A stretch of DNA of 64,000 nt from Latescibacteria bacterium UBA6620. GTDB lineage: Bacteria > Latescibacterota > UBA2968. A program made the translations under genes and the position numbers. Position 1 is the stretch's first letter. Every line of letters begins with the position of its first letter. This document shows, one piece after another, positions 24,683 through 33,591 of this stretch. The notes beneath the pieces were generated by a model. The model did no database searches. It saw only the letters and a list, made by a program, of their open reading frames with translations, and was not told where the DNA came from. The DNA lies in NCBI GenBank assembly GCA_002433075.1, contig DJHM01000030.1, forward strand, positions 114,881-178,880. The letters are read 5' to 3'.

Positions 24683-25870
24683 ATGCGTGTTGAACTCGTA
24701 ATGATCGGTACCGAGCTCCTGCTCGGCGAAATCATCGACACCAACGCCAGCAAGATGGCGCTCGCGTTGCGCGACATCGGCGTCGACATCTACTACAAGA
24801 CAACTGTCGGCGATAACGAACAACGAATCACTGACGTCCTCAACCTCGCGCTGGACCGCTCCGACGCCGTCATCACCTCCGGGGGCATCGGCCCGACCGT
24901 CGACGATATGACCCGGCAGTGCGTGGCAAACGCGACCGGCCGCAAACTTGTTTACAGCACCGACCTCGAGCGACAGATCGCTGCCCGATTCCGGAGCTTC
25001 GGCCGCGAAATGGCCGACAATAACAAGCGCCAGGCTTACATCCCGGAGGGCGCGACGCCAATCGAGAACCCCGTGGGGACCGCGCCCTGTTTTCTGAGCG
25101 AAGACGTGACCGGTCGTGGTTTCGTCATCGTCTTACCGGGCGTACCGCGGGAGCTCACTCACCAGCTCGAGCACGCCGTCATCCCGATCCTGACCGACAG
25201 GATGGGGGGCGCCAAGGTCACACGTGTCCGAGTGCTGCGAACCTGTGCTGTCGGCGAAAGCAGTGTAGATCGCCTGATTGGCGACCTGATGACCGAATCA
25301 AACCCCACGGTCGGCCTTGCCGCTCACATCGGCCAGACCGACGTCCGCATCGCCGCCAAGGCCGACACCGAGGACGAAGCGGATCGCCTGATCGCCCCGG
25401 TGGAGGAGGAACTCCGAAAGCGGCTTGGGGTCGCAATTTATGGTGTCGGGAAAGAAACCGTCGTGGAATCCGTCGCGGGTCTGTTACGAGCCAGAGGCCT
25501 CAAGATTAGCATCGTGGATACGATCACCGACGGAAGGATCGCTCGCGATTTTGAGGAATCCGGTTTCTCGGATGTCGTCGAGTCGCACACCGAGACGGAC
25601 CTCGATACCGTCAGGTCCAACCCTACGACAGACGGCGAAGAGCTGGCGAAGACGCTGGCGAATGGAAATGCGGCCCTTAACCTCGTTCTGGTCGGGCCGA
25701 TGGAGAACCGGTCGACCTACGTTGCTGTCCGGGGCGCCGACGGGATCGACCTCAGCCGGAAAAGTCGCAACTACCAGGACAGCGACCATATCCGTCGCTG
25801 GCTCGCCACCCAGGCCCTCGACTGGGTACGACGCGGCTTGCTCGGACAGCTCACCTCGCCCGCCGACTGA
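24683..25870 (+). CDS. cinA: CinA-family protein with degenerate C-terminal domain
   Basis: 395 residues. The N-terminal MoaB/MogA-like domain is complete (MIGTELLLGEIIDTNA, TSGGIGPTVDDMT, NPVGTAPCF, VLPGVPRE); in CinA it acts as an ADP-ribose or NAD-linked pyrophosphatase. The C-terminal region aligns in position with the PncC nicotinamide-nucleotide amidase domain, but the catalytic motif E-S-C-T-G-G is replaced by DTITDGRI and the rest is poorly conserved. Amidase activity is therefore doubtful. The next gene begins two bases after its stop. Confidence 0.85.
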   Translation: MRVELVMIGTELLLGEIIDTNASKMALALRDIGVDIYYKTTVGDNEQRITDVLNLALDRSDAVITSGGIGPTVDDMTRQCVANATGRKLVYSTDLERQIAARFRSFGREMADNNKRQAYIPEGATPIENPVGTAPCFLSEDVTGRGFVIVLPGVPRELTHQLEHAVIPILTDRMGGAKVTRVRVLRTCAVGESSVDRLIGDLMTESNPTVGLAAHIGQTDVRIAAKADTEDEADRLIAPVEEELRKRLGVAIYGVGKETVVESVAGLLRARGLKISIVDTITDGRIARDFEESGFSDVVESHTETDLDTVRSNPTTDGEELAKTLANGNAALNLVLVGPMENRSTYVAVRGADGIDLSRKSRNYQDSDHIRRWLATQALDWVRRGLLGQLTSPAD

Positions 25871-25872
25871 CC

Positions 25873-26631
25873 GTGAACCTCGCCTACTGGGACGCCCTCG
25901 CCGATCGATTCGACGACGAGGTGCTCAGCATCGCCGACAGCGAGATCAACGGCAAGCTGCGCTCCGCCATCCGACGCGCATCCAGAATCGGTTCTTGTGT
26001 GGGAGACTTCGGGTGTGGAACCGGTGCGCTCCTGCCCACACTGTCCGAGAACTTTTCAAACGTCCTCGCCATCGATTTCTCGAGCGACCTGCTCAGGCTC
26101 GCCGAGGAACGTCACGGAACTCGTTCGAACATCCAGTTCGTCCGACACAACCTGTCGGGCACCCGACCGTTTCTGAAGTTCGTCGACGTCGGGGTCTGTG
26201 CGAACGTCCTCATCGACCCTCGGACTCATATCCGAGAACGCATCCTCCGCAATATGCTTCCGTCGATCCGCGAAGGCGGGCTTCTGCTCGTCGTCGTGCC
26301 TGCATTCGAGTCCTTGCTTCACACCTACCGTACGCTCGTCCGCTGCAACGTCAGGATCGGAGTGCGTCGCGCCACGGCCGTCCGTGAGGCCACAGACCTC
26401 TACGAGAGCGAAGTCCAGTCTGTCGTAGAGGGTATCGTCACGCTCGGCACGGCGCCGACCAAGACCTATATGTACGACGAAGCCCGGCATCTCCTGGAAG
26501 ACAGCGGACTCGAGATCGTTCGTGTGGATCGAGTGGAATATCCCTGGGACGAAATGATCGAAAACGCCCCGAGTGAACTAGGCTCGCCTTATCCTTGGGA
26601 TTGGCTGCTTACGGCAAGGATGCCCGAGTAG
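25873..26631 (+). CDS. Class I SAM-dependent methyltransferase
   Basis: 252 residues starting with GTG at 25873. Motif I for SAM binding is GDFGCGTGALLP, motif II is near VLAIDFSSDLLRLA, and the post-I region includes LSGTRPFLKFVDVGVCANVLI. The substrate cannot be told. The C-terminal half (YPWDEMIENAPSELG) is like small-molecule methyltransferases. It lies two bases after cinA, and its 3' end overlaps the convergent lysR gene by 23 bases. Confidence 0.82.
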   Translation: MNLAYWDALADRFDDEVLSIADSEINGKLRSAIRRASRIGSCVGDFGCGTGALLPTLSENFSNVLAIDFSSDLLRLAEERHGTRSNIQFVRHNLSGTRPFLKFVDVGVCANVLIDPRTHIRERILRNMLPSIREGGLLLVVVPAFESLLHTYRTLVRCNVRIGVRRATAVREATDLYESEVQSVVEGIVTLGTAPTKTYMYDEARHLLEDSGLEIVRVDRVEYPWDEMIENAPSELGSPYPWDWLLTARMPE

Positions 26632-27541
26632 CCACAGCCGCGTCCCACTCCGCCCGACGCCCGTAGGCTTCGAACAACGCGTTCATAAGCGCCTCGATGG
26701 CCGGCCCGAAGTAGCGCCCCCGCCGCCACGCCACACCGATTTGCCGGCTCAATGCCACTCCCGACACCGCGAGCGTCTTGAGTGTGCCTCCTTCGACCGA
26801 CTCCTGCACAGTCAGAGAGGGTAGGAAGGAGATCCCCACGCCCGCCTCCACCAGCTTGCGCATCGCCTCCGGACTACTCATCTCCATCACTCTGCCCGGG
26901 GTCAATCCCGCTTCAGCGAAGTACGCATCGACCAGGCGACGAGAAACGGATTCCCGATGGAACAGGATCAAAGTTTCCGCAGCCACCTCCTCCAGCCGAA
27001 CCCGTCTGCGACTGGCCATCGGGTGGCGCGAACCCACGACAAGCGGCATCGTATCCTGGCAAATCGGGATCGTCGCAATCTTCGCATTCTCGAAGGGAAG
27101 TGTGATCAGGGCGAACTCTGATCGGTCAGCCAGAATCTCCTCCACCAGAAACCGGGAGGCGTCGACCTGGACGGTCACTTCGACCTCAGGAAACCGTGTG
27201 TGGTAGTCCCGCAATAAATCGGGAATCAGATAGATCACGGCGGCATCGATTGCTCCGAACCGAAAACCCTCAGCCCCACTGGGGTCGCCTCGCCCCACTC
27301 GATCGCGTGCTTCAACCACCAGATCTTGAATCTGCTCCGCGTATGCCAGCAGCTGCCGTCCCTCAAGCGTCAGGGAAATTCGACGGCCGTTCCGGTTGAA
27401 CAGGCGGACCCCCATCGATCGTTCAAGCTCGGCGACACCTGAGCTCACCGTGGGCTGGGTCAGATGGACTTCCCGAGCCGCGGCTGTAAAACTCCCCGTG
27501 TGAGCCACCGCCAGGAACGTTCTGAGCTGATGAAGGTTCAT
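26609..27541 (-). CDS. LysR-family transcriptional regulator
   Basis: 310 residues. The N-terminal winged helix (MNLHQLRTFLAVAHTGSFT, ALQ-type recognition helix LTQPTVSSGVAELE) binds DNA, and residues 90-295 form the two-lobed effector domain. LysR proteins often control the gene transcribed away from them, here the inositol-phosphate synthase at 27653. An ATAGAT-aaa-ATCTAT palindrome abuts its own start codon, which suggests autorepression and leaves no room for a Shine-Dalgarno box. Confidence 0.92.
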   Translation of the reverse strand: MNLHQLRTFLAVAHTGSFTAAAREVHLTQPTVSSGVAELERSMGVRLFNRNGRRISLTLEGRQLLAYAEQIQDLVVEARDRVGRGDPSGAEGFRFGAIDAAVIYLIPDLLRDYHTRFPEVEVTVQVDASRFLVEEILADRSEFALITLPFENAKIATIPICQDTMPLVVGSRHPMASRRRVRLEEVAAETLILFHRESVSRRLVDAYFAEAGLTPGRVMEMSSPEAMRKLVEAGVGISFLPSLTVQESVEGGTLKTLAVSGVALSRQIGVAWRRGRYFGPAIEALMNALFEAYGRRAEWDAAVATRASLP

Positions 27542-27556
27542 ATAGATAAAATCTAT
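27542..27556. promoter_or_regulatory. LysR-type operator palindrome
   Basis: ATAGAT-AAA-ATCTAT is a perfect inverted repeat of the T-N11-A form typical of LysR-family sites. A further ATAGAT half-site follows at 27560-27565. It lies in the lysR/inositol-phosphate-synthase intergenic region, directly next to the lysR start codon. Confidence 0.6.
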
Positions 27557-27606
27557 GAAATAGATACAAACAATCGATTAGTTAAATATATGCAATGACT
27601 TAGGTT

Positions 27607-27635
27607 TTGACCACAACGCCTAACGGAATCATAAC
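27607..27635 (+). promoter_or_regulatory. Sigma-70-type promoter of the inositol-phosphate synthase
   Basis: TTGACC at 27607-27612 and CATAAC at 27630-27635 are separated by exactly 17 bases. A GGAGG box at 27640-27644 and the GTG at 27653 follow. The LysR palindrome lies about 50 bases upstream of the -35 box, a usual position for LysR activation. Confidence 0.6.
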
Positions 27636-27652
27636 TCCTGGAGGTCATCACC

Positions 27653-28738
27653 GTGTCTCGCAAAGTACGTGTTGCTATCGTTGGCGTAGGAAATTGCGCA
27701 TCCTCGCTCGTTCAGGGCGTCAAGTATTACCGGAACGCCTCCGATGATGAGTTCGTCCCGGGGCTGATGCATCCCACGCTCGGGGGCTACCACATCAGCG
27801 ACATCGAATTCAGCGCCGCATTCGACATCGATTCAGAAAAGGTCGGGAAGGACCTTAGCGAAGCTATCTTTTCCGGTCCGAACAATACGTTCAAGTTTTC
27901 CGATGTCCCTTTCCTCGACGTCCCCGTCCAGCGCGGTATGACGCACGACGGGCTAGGCAAGTACCTGACCGAAGTGATCACCAAGGCCGACGGCGACACC
28001 GTCGACATCGCCGAAGTGCTCAAAGCCACTCGTACGGACGTGGTCATCAACTACCTGCCCGTGGGAAGCGACGAAGCCACGAAGTGGTACGTCGAGCAGG
28101 TCCTCCAGGCCGGATGCGGGTTCGTCAATTGTGTGCCTGTCTTCATCGCCAGCACTGGTCACTGGCCGGAACGGTTCGCGAAACGAGGTCTCCCCATTGT
28201 CGGTGACGATATCAAATCGCAGGTTGGCGCGACGATCAGCCACCGCGTGCTCACGCGGCTTTTCCGTGACCGCGGAGTCAAGCTCAACAAGACCTATCAG
28301 CTGAACTTCGGCGGGAACACCGATTTCTACAATATGCTCGAGCGCAGCCGGCTCGAATCGAAGAAAATCAGCAAGACACAGTCTGTGACTTCTCAGCTCG
28401 ATTACGACCTCGGAGACGATAATGTCCACGTCGGACCGAGCGACCACGTCCCTTTCCTCGAGGATCAGAAGTGGTGCTACATCCATATGGAAGGTGAAAC
28501 CTTTGGCGGCGTGCCCCTCAAGGCCGAACTCAAGCTCGAAGTATGGGACAGCCCGAACTCGGCCGGCGTCGTGATCGACGCACTGAGGTGCTGCAAGATT
28601 GCTCTGGATCACGGAATCAAGGGCCCGCTCCCGGGTCCGTCTGCCTACTTTATGAAGTCCCCACCCGATCAGTTCAGCGATGATCAGGCAAACGAGATGG
28701 TCGAGGACTTCATCAAGCAGTACGGCCACAAGGAATAG
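27653..28738 (+). CDS. Myo-inositol-1-phosphate synthase
   Basis: 361 residues, the length of the shorter bacterial (mycobacterial-type) enzymes. It converts glucose 6-phosphate to inositol 1-phosphate with tightly bound NAD. VAIVGVGNCASSLVQG is the NAD-binding turn; family blocks include INYLPVGSDEATKWY, GFVNCVPVFIAS, VGDDIKSQVGATI, LNFGGNTDF and IHMEGETFGGVPL. The start is GTG at 27653 with GGAGG upstream. Its product would feed inositol phospholipids or compatible solutes. A strong terminator follows, and the divergent LysR is its probable regulator. Confidence 0.93.
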   Translation: MSRKVRVAIVGVGNCASSLVQGVKYYRNASDDEFVPGLMHPTLGGYHISDIEFSAAFDIDSEKVGKDLSEAIFSGPNNTFKFSDVPFLDVPVQRGMTHDGLGKYLTEVITKADGDTVDIAEVLKATRTDVVINYLPVGSDEATKWYVEQVLQAGCGFVNCVPVFIASTGHWPERFAKRGLPIVGDDIKSQVGATISHRVLTRLFRDRGVKLNKTYQLNFGGNTDFYNMLERSRLESKKISKTQSVTSQLDYDLGDDNVHVGPSDHVPFLEDQKWCYIHMEGETFGGVPLKAELKLEVWDSPNSAGVVIDALRCCKIALDHGIKGPLPGPSAYFMKSPPDQFSDDQANEMVEDFIKQYGHKE

Positions 28739-28757
28739 CCTGCTCTCAGGCCTGCCG

Positions 28758-28797
28758 GGAGAAGCCCTGCTGACGACTCAGCAGGGCTTCTCCTTTT
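28758..28797 (+). terminator. Rho-independent terminator after the inositol-phosphate synthase
   Basis: A 16-pair perfect stem (GGAGAAGCCCTGCTGA and its complement, four-base loop CGAC) is followed by TTTT, 20 bases after the stop codon. Confidence 0.9.
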
Positions 28798-28878
28798 GGT
28801 TTCAATCTTGATGTGAACCCCCTTGGTTCATAAAGCAGACTTCCGCCCGACAACACCCGCACTCTGACCAGGACGCCT

Positions 28879-29627
28879 ATGCGTTTTCCAGACTACTTCG
28901 AAAAAGCCGATGACCCGGTCGTAACCTTCGAAGTTTTCCCTCCGAAAACCAGGAGAGGGATGCGCAACCTCAGAACCCGGATCCTTCCCGAACTCGTCGC
29001 CCACGAACCGCGCTGCATCACCGTCACCTACGGTGCGATGGGTTCAACGCAGGACAAGACACTCGAAATCGCTACGCTCATCCGGAACGAATTCGGTGTG
29101 GACTCCGCCCATCACCTGACCTGCGTCGGCGCCTCCAGAGGCGAGATCGAACAAACCTTATCCCGAATCGGATCGGCCGGCTTCAGGAACATCGTGGCGC
29201 TGCGGGGCGACCAACCTCAGGGCAGCGAAAATTTCGTCGCCCCCCGGATGGATTCGAGCACGCCAACCAGCTGGTCGCCCACATTCAGAATACCGAGCCG
29301 ACAGATGCCCCGTTTGGCGTGGCCGTCGCCGGATACCCCGAGAAGCACCTGGAGGCGGAAAGCTTCGAGACCGACCTCCTCAACCTGAAACGCAAAGTCG
29401 ACGCCGGCGCCGATCTCGTCGTTACCCAGCTCTTCTACGACAACGACAGCTTCTTCCGGTTCAAGGACAACGCGACGAGCGCAGGCATCACTGTACCCAT
29501 TGTACCCGGACTGATGCCGATTCAGTCTTCCGGCCAGATCCAGCGAATCACATCGATGTGTGGAGCCTCGATTCCGGACGACCTACAACGTCGACTCGAC
29601 GACACCCTCGACGCCGTCTCTATCTGA
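28879..29627 (+). pseudogene. metF: Methylenetetrahydrofolate reductase, frameshifted and 3'-truncated
   Basis: MetF reduces 5,10-methylene-THF to 5-methyl-THF for methionine synthesis. The first frame (28879 to about 29245) has FEVFPPKTRRG, TVTYGAMGS and RGDQPQG. In a run of six C bases near 29243-29248 the frame changes; one more C would give VAPPDGFEHANQLV and continue correctly as GVAVAGYPEKH, DLVVTQLFYDN and VPGLMPI. The frame then stops at 29627 after IPDDLQRRLDD, about 45-50 residues short of the normal end, so the conserved HFYTLNR block is missing. The frameshift could be a homopolymer error, but the missing C-terminus argues for a real pseudogene or a divergent short form. Confidence 0.8.
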
Positions 29628-29645
29628 GCCATTCCTTCCAGTACA

Positions 29646-29677
29646 CAAAAAGCCCCGGCTGTTCCCAGCCGGGGCTT
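29646..29677 (-). terminator. Terminator for the B12-type radical SAM gene
   Basis: A 12-pair stem (AAGCCCCGGCTG/CAGCCGGGGCTT, loop TTCC) is followed on the minus strand by a T-run (A bases at 29647-29651 on the plus strand). It lies 25 bases past the stop of the radical SAM gene ending at 29702. On the plus strand there is no T-run, so its use by metF is less likely. Confidence 0.85.
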
Positions 29678-29701
29678 CCATTAATGTGACGGCTACCTCT
29701 C

Positions 29702-31183
29702 CTACACGGCCGCCGCGACTTCCCTTGCAGGCTCATAACTCGTCTTCCACGTCTCCCAATCCGACGAAGTCAAAGAAATGTAATGATCGACCGGATCCAT
29801 TTGAGGAATCACGAGGTCACGCTGTTTCCTGAGCGTGGTCAGAATGCGCCAGAGCTTCCTCGGATTCACGCCCGCCACATTCTTCAGCACGAGGTCCCAT
29901 CGTCTCATGGGGTTGTAGAAACTCCAGTACGCCTTCTTGATTTTCTGCTCGATCACATCGCCGGGCAGGTGATCCCGGTGAAAAACCACCTTGCTCCCGG
30001 TGTAGTTCGCCCAGTTGTTGTCGAAAATCCGCGGGATGTTCCGTCCCCAGTCTTCGGTACCCGGATAGGGCGTAAGGATCGAGAACTGCGCCTGGTGAGC
30101 ATCCAGCGTCTTCGCATACTCGATCGTGTTGTCGATGTCCTCTTCGGTCTCCTGCTCCATCCCGATGATGAACGCCGTCAGAGCTTTGATACCGTTCTGC
30201 CGGAGCAACTCCACGGCCTGCCCACCCGTATCCAGCTTCATCTTCTTGTTCCAGTGCGCAAGGACGTGCTCGTTCCCCGATTCGAGGCCCAAGAAGGTCA
30301 AGTAGCAACCTGCCTCCGCCATATGCTCGACGAGCCCGGGATGCTTGACCAGGATGTCCGCCCGGGATTGACACCACCACGAAATATCCAGGCCTCGCTC
30401 GATAATCTCCGCACACAACTCGTGAATCCGATCGACGTTCGTCGTCAACAGGTCGTCGACGAGGAGAACGCCGCCGTAGCCGTAGGTCTGCTCGAGGTAT
30501 TCCATTTCGTCGACGGCGTTCACCGCTTCTCGCGAACGCCACTTGCGCTTCTGATACAACGTAGGCACCGAGCAGAACGTGCAGTTGTAGGGACACCCCC
30601 GGCTCGTGATCATCGTCGTGACCGGACGTGGCCCGAGCTTCGTGACTTTGTACGCCTCCATATCGACAAGATGGCGCGCCGGACGAGGCAGATCGTCGAC
30701 GGTCCCGATATCCGGGATCTGAGGATTATCGACTACGAGGTCGGCATCCGCGTCATACCACGACAGACTCGGAATCTTACGCGGGTCGAATCGAGAGCCC
30801 TCCTCATCCAACGCCTTGCACAGAATGCTCGTAGCCTGCTCACCCTCACCACGGACCACGAAATCGACGTAGGGCAATCGTAGCGTCGTCTCCGTTGTGA
30901 ACGTCACGTGCGTTCCGCCGATCAGCGTCCTGCATCCCGACGCGTGAGCGTCCTTGGCGTACTGAAGCGCTTCAGGATACTGGGGTGTCGTGCAGGTAAT
31001 TCCAACCAGGTCGTAGCCGTCGTAGGTCTCGCTTCCATCGTAATAGGTCATATCGCGAACTTCGACGTCGTGACCGTCGGCCTCCAGCTTGCCCGCCACG
31101 TAAAGAAGCCCGAGTGGCGGAATGATGATGCTGGCGGCGTGGTAGAGACTGTTCAGCGGCGGACTGATCAAGAGAATCTTCAT
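29702..31183 (-). CDS. B12-binding-domain radical SAM protein
   Basis: 493 residues. The N-terminal 140 residues form a cobalamin-binding Rossmann domain (LISPPLNSLYH.., LVGITCTTPQYPEAL, LIGGTHVTF), although the DxHxxG base-off ligand motif is not evident. The radical SAM core has CPYNCTFC (CxxxCxxC, binds a 4Fe-4S cluster), LLVDDLLTTN, and FLGLESGNEHVLAH. Such class B enzymes methylate unactivated carbons or rearrange lipids and pigments (HpnP, BchE). The substrate is unknown. It follows a second radical SAM gene by about 90 bases on the same strand, so the two probably work in one pathway. Confidence 0.9.
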   Translation of the reverse strand: MKILLISPPLNSLYHAASIIIPPLGLLYVAGKLEADGHDVEVRDMTYYDGSETYDGYDLVGITCTTPQYPEALQYAKDAHASGCRTLIGGTHVTFTTETTLRLPYVDFVVRGEGEQATSILCKALDEEGSRFDPRKIPSLSWYDADADLVVDNPQIPDIGTVDDLPRPARHLVDMEAYKVTKLGPRPVTTMITSRGCPYNCTFCSVPTLYQKRKWRSREAVNAVDEMEYLEQTYGYGGVLLVDDLLTTNVDRIHELCAEIIERGLDISWWCQSRADILVKHPGLVEHMAEAGCYLTFLGLESGNEHVLAHWNKKMKLDTGGQAVELLRQNGIKALTAFIIGMEQETEEDIDNTIEYAKTLDAHQAQFSILTPYPGTEDWGRNIPRIFDNNWANYTGSKVVFHRDHLPGDVIEQKIKKAYWSFYNPMRRWDLVLKNVAGVNPRKLWRILTTLRKQRDLVIPQMDPVDHYISLTSSDWETWKTSYEPAREVAAAV

Positions 31184-31272
31184 AGTCTACTTTCAGATGG
31201 GGTCCTAAACAGAAGGTTCCCGACCCGGAGTGGATCGAGAACCTCATCTTCAAACGGCTCCCCGCGAACGGC

Positions 31273-33231
31273 TCAATCGTCGGCCGGTATGTCCTCTTCT
31301 ACGGGTGCTTTCAGGATGTCCTTGATCTCTTCCTTGACGTTGGTGCCGCATCCGCACGATCCGTCGTCACACCCATCGTCCAGCACGGGTAACTCGACAA
31401 GGTCTCCGTCAACCTTTTCGTAATTCCGCGTGACGACGTCCTGGGCACCTTCCTCGGGGAGTGGCATCTCGCGATCCCCCGCGTAGATCGTGTGGCGCCC
31501 CTCGGTCTTGAACCAATCCGACGTCATCGCCGTCATATGCATATTCTCGATAATCTGCCGCCACCCGAGACCGGTGTTGTAGGCGCAGAAGGAGATCTCA
31601 CCCTCCTGGGTCGCGTAGGGAATCACGCACATCTCCGTGCGGCGGAAGTCGTAGGTCCACAGATCCTGGAACCACATTCCCCCAATCCACATAATCCGCC
31701 AGGATCGATCCTCGGGTCGTTCCCCACCCGACAGTGAGCCGCCCACACGGCGGTCGACGATTCGCAACAGATCCTCGAGTTGGAAACCCTTCGGCGCCTT
31801 ATCCGGCTTGAAATTTCTCAGCAGCGACATTCCCGCCTGGGCCCGAATCCATTTTGCGTCGCGAGCCGTGTCCGTCATCACGACGACGTCCTTCATAAAC
31901 TGGTCCAAGTCGAAGAACTCCGTGATCGGCGCCCATTCTTTTGTCTTCTCATTGACCACAATATGAATAGCCGATCCACAGTTCGGGTGGCACGAACAGG
32001 TCTGGCCGCCGAATTCGGTATCGGGCCCGCGCAGGTGGTCGGCGAGCGTCGTGAAGATGGTGCCCGCCCCGAGCGGGAACCAGTCCCGGTGCACGTCCAC
32101 CTTGCCGTCGGACCACCGAGCCAGATCGTGGGCAAGGTGCGAAATCGTATAGCGCTGGCTGTGACGCAACTCGTCAGAAATGTCTTCGTCACGCCCCGTG
32201 AAGGAAACCGGCTGGTAGGAGATCGACCCGATCTTGTCGGAATTGTCGATGCAGAATTGCAGGATGGGTCCGACCTGCTCGTTGTTGACTCCGTTCAGGA
32301 CGGTCACGACCGGCGTGATGTCGATACCTGCTTTTGACAGATTCTCGATCGCAAGAAGCTTCGCATCGAACAGATTCGAAATGTGCCGATGAGAGTTTGC
32401 CTCGTTCGTCACGCCATCGAACTGCAGGTAGGCCATCGTCAGGCCCGCTTCTTTGGCCCGGTAGGCGAAGTCCAGATCCTCAGCGAATCGCAAACCGTTC
32501 GTCGCCGCTTGCACACACCAGTAGCCTACCTCCTTGGCATAGCGGACCGACTCGAGGAAGTGGGGCGAAACCGTTGGCTCGCCTCCGGAGAACTGAACCG
32601 ACATCTGACGGCGGGGTTTGAACGAAATCGAAGCATCCAGAATGCGGCGGACGTCCTCCATCGTCAGTTCGTGGACATAGCCGACCTGGTTCGCGTCCAT
32701 AAAGCAGGGGTTGCACATCATATTGCAGCGGTTCGTCAGGTCGATTGTGAGAACCGCACCCCGCCCGTACTTGATCGTCGAAGTGCCGTGACGATGGATG
32801 TGCTCGTCCCCGAAGGTCTGGAAATCACGGCCTGGAAACCGGCCCTCGATGATATGGGACCATTCCGAATCGATCGAAAGCGTGTCTTCGAAATCACCGT
32901 GAATCTCACACGTCTTCCTGATCATCACCTTGCCATCTTCCTCGGTCAGGGTGGCTTTGATCTCGCCTGGCCCCCCGTCTACGAGTTCCGATAGGTCTCG
33001 TCGACCTTCGATAATGGCGGTGCGGACTTCCTTTACGCACTCAGGACAGAGGCTGTCCGTCTCGCGCGGAAACCCCAATGTCGGCTTGCTACGCTCGTAG
33101 CTTTTTAGCAACGGCGCGGGCGCCCAGGCGGGCTGGAACGGCGACCCTTCGGGAACGCGAGTATTGACCGCCTGAAACACGTTCCAGGCGACATCCGCAG
33201 CTCGAGTCACAAGCTGATCTTTGACGCTCAT
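31273..33231 (-). CDS. Radical SAM protein of the Tes/MJ0619-like family
   Basis: 652 residues from the ATG at 33231, which has a GGAGGAGAAGG box. An N-terminal zinc-ribbon-like set (C62, C65, C108 and H111; CPEC..CEIHG) precedes the radical SAM cluster motif at C169, C173 and C176 (NRCNMMCNPCFMDAN), then FSGGEPTVSP and TCSCHPNCG. This order is that of MJ0619/Tes-type enzymes; archaeal Tes couples lipid tails to make tetraethers, and bacterial relatives exist. This protein is longer, with an extra C-terminal domain and a Cys-rich tail (CDDGSCGCG). The lipid role is inference from layout. Confidence 0.82.
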   Translation of the reverse strand: MSVKDQLVTRAADVAWNVFQAVNTRVPEGSPFQPAWAPAPLLKSYERSKPTLGFPRETDSLCPECVKEVRTAIIEGRRDLSELVDGGPGEIKATLTEEDGKVMIRKTCEIHGDFEDTLSIDSEWSHIIEGRFPGRDFQTFGDEHIHRHGTSTIKYGRGAVLTIDLTNRCNMMCNPCFMDANQVGYVHELTMEDVRRILDASISFKPRRQMSVQFSGGEPTVSPHFLESVRYAKEVGYWCVQAATNGLRFAEDLDFAYRAKEAGLTMAYLQFDGVTNEANSHRHISNLFDAKLLAIENLSKAGIDITPVVTVLNGVNNEQVGPILQFCIDNSDKIGSISYQPVSFTGRDEDISDELRHSQRYTISHLAHDLARWSDGKVDVHRDWFPLGAGTIFTTLADHLRGPDTEFGGQTCSCHPNCGSAIHIVVNEKTKEWAPITEFFDLDQFMKDVVVMTDTARDAKWIRAQAGMSLLRNFKPDKAPKGFQLEDLLRIVDRRVGGSLSGGERPEDRSWRIMWIGGMWFQDLWTYDFRRTEMCVIPYATQEGEISFCAYNTGLGWRQIIENMHMTAMTSDWFKTEGRHTIYAGDREMPLPEEGAQDVVTRNYEKVDGDLVELPVLDDGCDDGSCGCGTNVKEEIKDILKAPVEEDIPADD

Positions 33232-33591
33232 CCTTCTCCTCCGCACGTCCGAGATCTCCGAAGGCGATTAAAGAATCGAACGACAAATCCTTCGATAACA
33301 ATAGCGATAAATATATTGGAATGTGCGCTCAACACAACTACAGGAACCCATTCGCTCCCATCGTGGAATCAAATTCCGTGCCACGCTCAGGGCCGACTAA
33401 AATCAGAGCGATAGTATTATTGATTGAGTGCCATATAGGAAATTCCAGCCCGAAGATTTGGCACGTAGGCGCAGCCTCCGGTTTCGCGCCCCCCCTCACG
33501 TCATCGTGCGAATGTCGCGTGGAGGGCCGCTCCTGGCCTGAAGAAGCCGCTTCGACATCCCTTCTGCGTGATCCTGCGCGCAACTGCGCCC
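33232..33591. other. Intergenic region upstream of the Tes-like gene
   Basis: About 360 bases separate the start of the Tes-like gene from the stop of the upstream epimerase gene. An AT-rich block at about 33270-33320 probably holds the promoter for the radical SAM pair. The rest has no coding-like open frame that I can support and no clear repeat or RNA gene. Confidence 0.5.

Noticed and set aside
29783..30883. Long open frame opposite the B12 radical SAM gene
   Set aside because: It is the antisense of a gene with clear cluster and Rossmann motifs; its translation is Arg/Val/Leu-rich and has no family signature. High GC content often opens such frames.
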